Source of the DNA: Mycobacterium deserti
Lineage (GTDB): Bacteria > Actinomycetota > Actinomycetes > Mycobacteriales > Mycobacteriaceae
Assembly: GCF_025345615.1 (NCBI RefSeq)
Contig: NZ_JAODWD010000001.1
Location: forward strand, 372,001-436,000
Reading direction: 5' to 3'
Length of the DNA: 64,000 nucleotides
The notes under the pieces: model-generated
The model's database searches: none
What the model was told of the DNA's origin: nothing
What the model saw: the letters and a program-made list of their open reading frames with translations, nothing else
Shown: one piece after another, positions 59,996 through 64,000 of the stretch
How positions within the stretch are numbered: the stretch's first letter is position 1
Layout of the letters: every line of letters starts with the position of its first letter
Made by a program: the position numbers and the translations under genes

Positions 59996-61746
59996 CCTTG
60001 GGCGCGCAGGAAGCGGCCCGCCGCGTCCACAGCGGGACCCGAACTACCCGCATCGCTGATGAACACCGCCAGCGCCAGGTCGCCACGTATGCCGACGAAC
60101 CACCCGTGCGCGTGCTGGTCGTCGATGTACTCAGCGGTTCCGGTCTTGCCCAGCATGTCGGGAATGTCCTGCAACTGAGACGCGGTGCCGCCCGTAATAG
60201 TCTCGCGCATCATCGTTTTCACCTGCTCGGCGACCGTCGCAGGTAGCGCGTCCGGTGTGCGGTCTGGCGTCCCGGGCGCACCCGACACGATCGTCGGCGG
60301 GGGCACAGAGCCGCGCGCCAAGGCCGCGGCCACCAGGGCCATGCCGAACGGCGTCGCCGTCACCTGGCCCTGCCCGATGCCCTCCTCGACCCGCAGCGCC
60401 GACGTGTCGGCGACGGGAACCTTGCCGGTCACCGTTGTCATGCCGGGCGAGGTGTAGTCGATACCGAGGCCGAGCTGCGCGGCCGCCTTGGTCAGGGCGT
60501 CGGGCGGCAGATTGACCGCCAGCCGGCCCATCGTCGTGTTGCAGGACCGCGCGAACGCCGTGTGCAGCGGCACCTGCCCGAGTTCGAAATTGTCGTCGTT
60601 CGGGATCTGTCGACCCTCGATGTTCTCGGTGCCCGGGCACGCGACGACGCTGTCCGGCGTGACCTGGCCGGCCTGCAGCGCGGCGGAGACGGTCACCGTC
60701 TTGAAGGTCGATCCGGGCGGGTAGAGGCCTGTCAACGCGATCGGGCCTTGCGCGTCGGCCTGCGCATTTTGGGCGACCGCGAGAAGGTCGCCGGTCGACG
60801 GCTGGATCGCGACGAGCGCGGCCGGGGTGGGGATCGGCGTCAGCGCACCTTCGGCGGCCCGCTGCAGAGCGATGTCGAGGGTGCTGGCGATGTCGCCGAC
60901 GGGTCGGGGCTCCTGCCCGCCGACCTTCTGGACGCCAGCGGCGGTCTGTGCGGTGACGGCCCACCCGGCGGCGGCGTCGGTGCGCTCTTGCCACAACTCG
61001 GACAGCCCCGAGAAGGTCGGCGACGTCAGCGTCTTGTCGGTGGCCAGCAGCCGGGTCTGCGGCGCCAGCGTCACACCGGGTAGGGCCGACAGCTGCGCCT
61101 CGATCGGCGCGAGATCCTCCTGACGCAGGGTGATCGCCGTGAACGGTTGACCGTTCGCGGCGGTCAGGCCATCCTGCAGGGACTGCGCGGTGATTCCGGG
61201 AGCAAGCGGGTTGACCAGCGCTGCAACGGCGTTGAGGTCCGCATCCGGCGACAGGTTGACCAGCGTGACGACATGCTGGGTCAGCAGTTCGGCGCCGGTG
61301 CGATCCAGCACCCGCGCCGCCGGATCGGGGGCGAGGGTGGTGTAGGACAGCGGACCGCGGTTCAGGCCCGGCGCGACGGCGGCGGCGTCCCAGTCGATCT
61401 TCCAGTCCTCGCCGGACTCGGTGGCTGTGCCGTTCGTGGTGTACGTCCACTGGGTCCTGCCGTCGCGGAATTTCCACGTCGTGTTGAGCGTGAAGGTGGC
61501 GGCGTTGTCCTTGCGCTCGATATCGCCGGCTTCGACCTGCAGGTCCGTGCCGAGGCTCTCGAAGAGCGGACGCAGCGTGTCGCTCGCGGGACCCGGGTCG
61601 GAGGTGACGGCAGCGGCTGCCGCGGCGTCGCCTTTGGACAGCGCGTCGGCGAACGCGCGAACGGCGCTGTCCAGACGGTCTTCCGAAGCCGAGCAACCGG
61701 CCAGGATCAGCACAACGGCGACGAACGCCGCGAGTAGGGCCCGCAC
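59992..61746 (-). CDS. Penicillin-binding lipoprotein (class B transpeptidase)
   Basis: 584 residues. Lipoprotein signal peptide with lipobox LAGC (Cys18), an NTF2-like MecA_N domain (about 20-135), a dimerisation region and a transpeptidase domain with S346-T-F-K349, S401-C-N and K534-T-G. It crosslinks peptidoglycan outside the membrane. The start at GTG 61746 overlaps the ispH stop (TAGTG), which rejects a longer in-frame extension into ispH. The M. tuberculosis counterpart is of Rv2864c type, encoded elsewhere. Confidence 0.9.
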   Translation of the reverse strand: MRALLAAFVAVVLILAGCSASEDRLDSAVRAFADALSKGDAAAAAAVTSDPGPASDTLRPLFESLGTDLQVEAGDIERKDNAATFTLNTTWKFRDGRTQWTYTTNGTATESGEDWKIDWDAAAVAPGLNRGPLSYTTLAPDPAARVLDRTGAELLTQHVVTLVNLSPDADLNAVAALVNPLAPGITAQSLQDGLTAANGQPFTAITLRQEDLAPIEAQLSALPGVTLAPQTRLLATDKTLTSPTFSGLSELWQERTDAAAGWAVTAQTAAGVQKVGGQEPRPVGDIASTLDIALQRAAEGALTPIPTPAALVAIQPSTGDLLAVAQNAQADAQGPIALTGLYPPGSTFKTVTVSAALQAGQVTPDSVVACPGTENIEGRQIPNDDNFELGQVPLHTAFARSCNTTMGRLAVNLPPDALTKAAAQLGLGIDYTSPGMTTVTGKVPVADTSALRVEEGIGQGQVTATPFGMALVAAALARGSVPPPTIVSGAPGTPDRTPDALPATVAEQVKTMMRETITGGTASQLQDIPDMLGKTGTAEYIDDQHAHGWFVGIRGDLALAVFISDAGSSGPAVDAAGRFLRAQG

Positions 61747-62747
61747 TAGGTTCGGGCGGGTCGGATCTCCCGCGGCAGCGCGAAGACCAGGGTCTCGTTG
61801 GCCGTCGTCACCGGCTGCACCATGTCGTAGCCGTATTCGGCGAGCCGCTCGAGCACACCGCGCACGAGGATCTCGGGCACCGATGCGCCGGAGGTCACTC
61901 CGACCGTCGTCACCCCCGACAGCCAGGCGGGATCGATGTCGTCGGCGTAGTCGACGAGGTAGGACGCGTTGGAGCCGGCGTTCAGCGCGACCTCGACCAG
62001 CCGCACGGAGTTCGACGAGTTGCGCGACCCGACCACGATGACCAGCTCGCACTCCGGCGCCATGGCTTTGACCGCGACCTGACGGTTCTGGGTCGCGTAG
62101 CAGATGTCGTCGCTGGGCGGGTCCTGCAGCGTCGGGAAGCGCTCGCGCAGGCGCCGCACCGTCTCCATGGTCTCGTCGACCGACAGCGTGGTCTGAGACA
62201 GCCAGATGACCTTGTTCTCGTCCCGGATGCTGACGTTGTCCACCGCTTCTGGGCCGTCGACCAGCTGGACGTGGTCGGGCGCCTCTCCTGCGGTACCGAC
62301 GACCTCCTCATGACCCTCGTGGCCGATGAGCAGGATGTCGTAGTCGTCGCGGGCGAAGCGCTTGGCCTCGTTGTGCACCTTGGTCACCAACGGGCAGGTC
62401 GCGTCGATGACTTTGAGGTCGCGTTCCTTGGCGGTGATGTGCACGGTCGGGGCGACGCCGTGTGCCGAGAACACCACGATCGCGCCGTGCGGGACCTCGT
62501 CGGTCTCGTCGACGAACACCGCGCCCGCCGCGGCGAGCGTGTCGACCACGTGTCGGTTGTGCACGATCTCGTGGCGGACGTAGACCGGGGCGCCGTGCTT
62601 CTCCAGCGCGCGCTCCACGGTCTCGACTGCACGGTCAACCCCGGCGCAGTAGCCTCGCGGTTCGGCGAGCAACACCCGCTTGCCGGTGACGCCGCCAGTG
62701 ACCGAGCTGGAGGAGCCCGGAATCCCCATGTTGATTGTCGACGGCAT
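61746..62747 (-). CDS. ispH: 4-hydroxy-3-methylbut-2-enyl diphosphate reductase (IspH/LytB)
   Basis: 333 residues. Last step of the methylerythritol phosphate pathway to IPP and DMAPP. The iron-sulfur cluster cysteines are Cys34 (RGYC), Cys118 (ATCP) and Cys216 (DICYATQ), and the catalytic EGHEE loop is near 144-148. ATG 62747 follows a TACCCT box by 6 nt. It corresponds to Rv1110 (lytB2). Translationally coupled to the penicillin-binding lipoprotein downstream. Confidence 0.95.
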   Translation of the reverse strand: MPSTINMGIPGSSSSVTGGVTGKRVLLAEPRGYCAGVDRAVETVERALEKHGAPVYVRHEIVHNRHVVDTLAAAGAVFVDETDEVPHGAIVVFSAHGVAPTVHITAKERDLKVIDATCPLVTKVHNEAKRFARDDYDILLIGHEGHEEVVGTAGEAPDHVQLVDGPEAVDNVSIRDENKVIWLSQTTLSVDETMETVRRLRERFPTLQDPPSDDICYATQNRQVAVKAMAPECELVIVVGSRNSSNSVRLVEVALNAGSNASYLVDYADDIDPAWLSGVTTVGVTSGASVPEILVRGVLERLAEYGYDMVQPVTTANETLVFALPREIRPART

Positions 62748-62811
62748 GGTTCCAGGGTACGCATCCACGGGCTTGCCGGACCAGCGGAGAGCCCCGCCGT
62801 AGGCTGTGGTC

Positions 62812-63375
62812 ATGGCAACCGCACCGTTTGGGGTCCGTCTGCTGGTTGGTGCGGCGGTGACCGCCGTCGAAGAGACCCGCAAGCTGCCGCAGACCATCCT
62901 GACCTATCCGATGACCGTCGTGAGCCAGATCGCGCACCTGGTGATGAAGGTGCAGCAGGACGTGGCCGACCTGGTCAACAAGGGCGACGAGACGCTCGAG
63001 TCGATCTTTCCGCCCAAGGACGAGCAGCCCGAGTGGGCCACGTTCGACGAGGATCTCGACGACGGCCCACCGACCGCGTCCGCCGGTGACGGCGAGCGGC
63101 TCACCGAGGGACGGTTCGCGCTGTTCAGCGGCGGCGAGCCCGAGGCTCCCACCGAGCCTGGGCAGAACGGCGCGCCGACCGCGCCCGCCGATGCACCCGA
63201 GATCGTCACCGAACTGGACTACGAGTCGCTCACGCTGGCCCAGCTGCGGGCCCGCCTGAACACCCTGCGGGTCGCCGACCTGGAGGCCCTGCTCGCCTAC
63301 GAGGACGCCACCAAGGCGCGCGCACCCTTCCAGACCCTGCTGGCCAACAGGATCACCCGCGCGACCGCGAAGTGA
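62812..63375 (+). CDS. Lipid-droplet-associated protein family
   Basis: 187 residues. The N-terminal amphipathic helical region (about 5-60: [32 protein letters not shown]) suits lipid surface binding. An acidic/Pro-rich linker and a C-terminal helical segment ([25 protein letters not shown]) follow. It corresponds to Rv1109c. ATG 62812 lies 6 nt after TAGGCT (leaderless). It overlaps xseA (GTGA). Confidence 0.8.
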   Translation: MATAPFGVRLLVGAAVTAVEETRKLPQTILTYPMTVVSQIAHLVMKVQQDVADLVNKGDETLESIFPPKDEQPEWATFDEDLDDGPPTASAGDGERLTEGRFALFSGGEPEAPTEPGQNGAPTAPADAPEIVTELDYESLTLAQLRARLNTLRVADLEALLAYEDATKARAPFQTLLANRITRATAK

Positions 63376-64000
63376 CCGACGGCGAGCCGGGTAAGTCGCC
63401 AGACAACCCCTGGCCGGTGCGCGCCGTCGCAATGCGGGTCGCGAAGTACATCGACCGACTGGGCACGGTGTGGGTGGAAGGGCAGCTGACCGAGCTGAAG
63501 CTGCGCTCCTCGACCGCGTTCATGGTGTTGCGCGACCCGGCCGCCGACATGTCGCTGACGGTGAGTTGCCCGCGTGACCTCGTCGCGAACGCCCCCGTGC
63601 CGTTGGCGGAGGGCACCCAGGTGCTGATGCACGGCAAGCCGCAGTTCTACACCCGCAACGGCTCCTTCAGTCTGCGGATCTACGAAATCCGCGCGGTGGG
63701 CCTCGGCGAGCTGCTCGCGCGCATCGAGCGGCTGCGCCGCCTCCTGGACGCCGAGGGCCTCTTCGATCCCCGCTTGAAGCGCCCCATCCCGTTTCTCCCG
63801 CGCACCATCGGTCTGATCACCGGGCGCGCCAGCCACGCCGAACGCGATGTCGTCTCTGTTGCCTCCGACCGTTGGCCCGCAGTGCATTTCGCAATTCGCA
63901 ACACCGCCGTGCAGGGCACCAACACCGTGCCGCAGGTGGTCGCGGCGTTGCGTGAGCTCGACGCCGATCAGGACGTCGACGTCATCGTCATCGCTCGCGG
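63372..64000 (+). CDS. xseA: Exodeoxyribonuclease VII large subunit (3' end outside window)
   Basis: About 209 codons before the window ends. The N-terminal OB-fold domain ([25 protein letters not shown] and the [14 protein letters not shown] strand) is followed by the start of the nuclease domain ([15 protein letters not shown] and [14 protein letters not shown]). It degrades single-stranded DNA with XseB; Rv1108c equivalent. GTG 63372 overlaps the lipid-droplet gene stop. No frameshift is seen. Confidence 0.93.
   Translation, partial: MTDGEPGKSPDNPWPVRAVAMRVAKYIDRLGTVWVEGQLTELKLRSSTAFMVLRDPAADMSLTVSCPRDLVANAPVPLAEGTQVLMHGKPQFYTRNGSFSLRIYEIRAVGLGELLARIERLRRLLDAEGLFDPRLKRPIPFLPRTIGLITGRASHAERDVVSVASDRWPAVHFAIRNTAVQGTNTVPQVVAALRELDADQDVDVIVIAR

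Noticed and set aside
1..64000. Mobile elements, integrases, tRNA genes or CRISPR arrays
   Set aside because: None found on reading both strands; island boundaries show no direct repeats that I could identify.

Overview
The window looks like a chromosomal segment of a rapidly growing mycobacterium (Mycolicibacterium-like). GC content is high throughout, GTG and TTG starts are frequent, and many genes have a -10 box (TANNNT) 6-8 nt before the start codon, the mycobacterial leaderless pattern. The right end carries ychF, a DUF6542-type membrane gene, ispH/lytB, a lipid-droplet-protein gene and xseA in the order I recall from Mycobacterium tuberculosis Rv1112-Rv1108c. No tRNA, rRNA, CRISPR array, insertion sequence or prophage gene was recognised, and no gene-free stretch exceeds about 220 bases.

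Positions 1-44,750 form a large catabolic island for CoA-activated, probably cyclic or branched lipids; the substrate cannot be read from the sequence. Block 1 (1-18.9 kb) has an acyl-CoA synthetase, four crotonases, three acyl-CoA dehydrogenases, a CoA-transferase, SDR dehydrogenases, an aldehyde dehydrogenase, thioesterases and two FCD-type GntR regulators. Block 2 (18.9-30.1 kb) is bounded by two nearly identical perfect palindromes. It holds orphan cytochrome oxidase subunit III- and IV-like proteins, an AveC-like membrane protein, a phosphotransferase-fold protein, a substrate-binding protein without signal peptide, two DapB-like oxidoreductases, a P450, an amidohydrolase and a TetR regulator. 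Block 3 (30.1-44.75 kb) has a double CoA-transferase with one dead active site, paired thioesterases, an amidohydrolase, a diverged acyl-CoA dehydrogenase, a second P450, and a TetR-led operon of three small membrane proteins, a Rieske oxygenase and a flavin/F420-type oxidoreductase. A MarR/AveC-like pair shares a strong palindrome.

Two operator families tie the island together. Family A (TTACASYGTAA) lies at 2.1, 15.94, 16.01, 34.99 and 38.34 kb. At three of these loci it serves four start codons at a constant 47-50 nt. Family B (a 22-26 bp palindrome around TAGTCAAGTAT) lies at 18.9 and 28.0 kb and delimits block 2. The best candidate for an undescribed system is block 2, read as one converging regulon.

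From 44,755 to the right end the content is ordinary mycobacterial accessory and core genome. It includes a glyoxalase-fold protein, four TetR-type regulators, an alpha/beta hydrolase overlapping a 965-residue kinase-aminotransferase fusion, an epoxide hydrolase of the limonene type, a membrane-anchored nucleotide cyclase, a GT1 glycosyltransferase, a DUF2993 protein, a di-iron ferritin-like protein, a probable SMI1/KNR4 remnant, then ychF, a penicillin-binding lipoprotein, ispH and a partial xseA.
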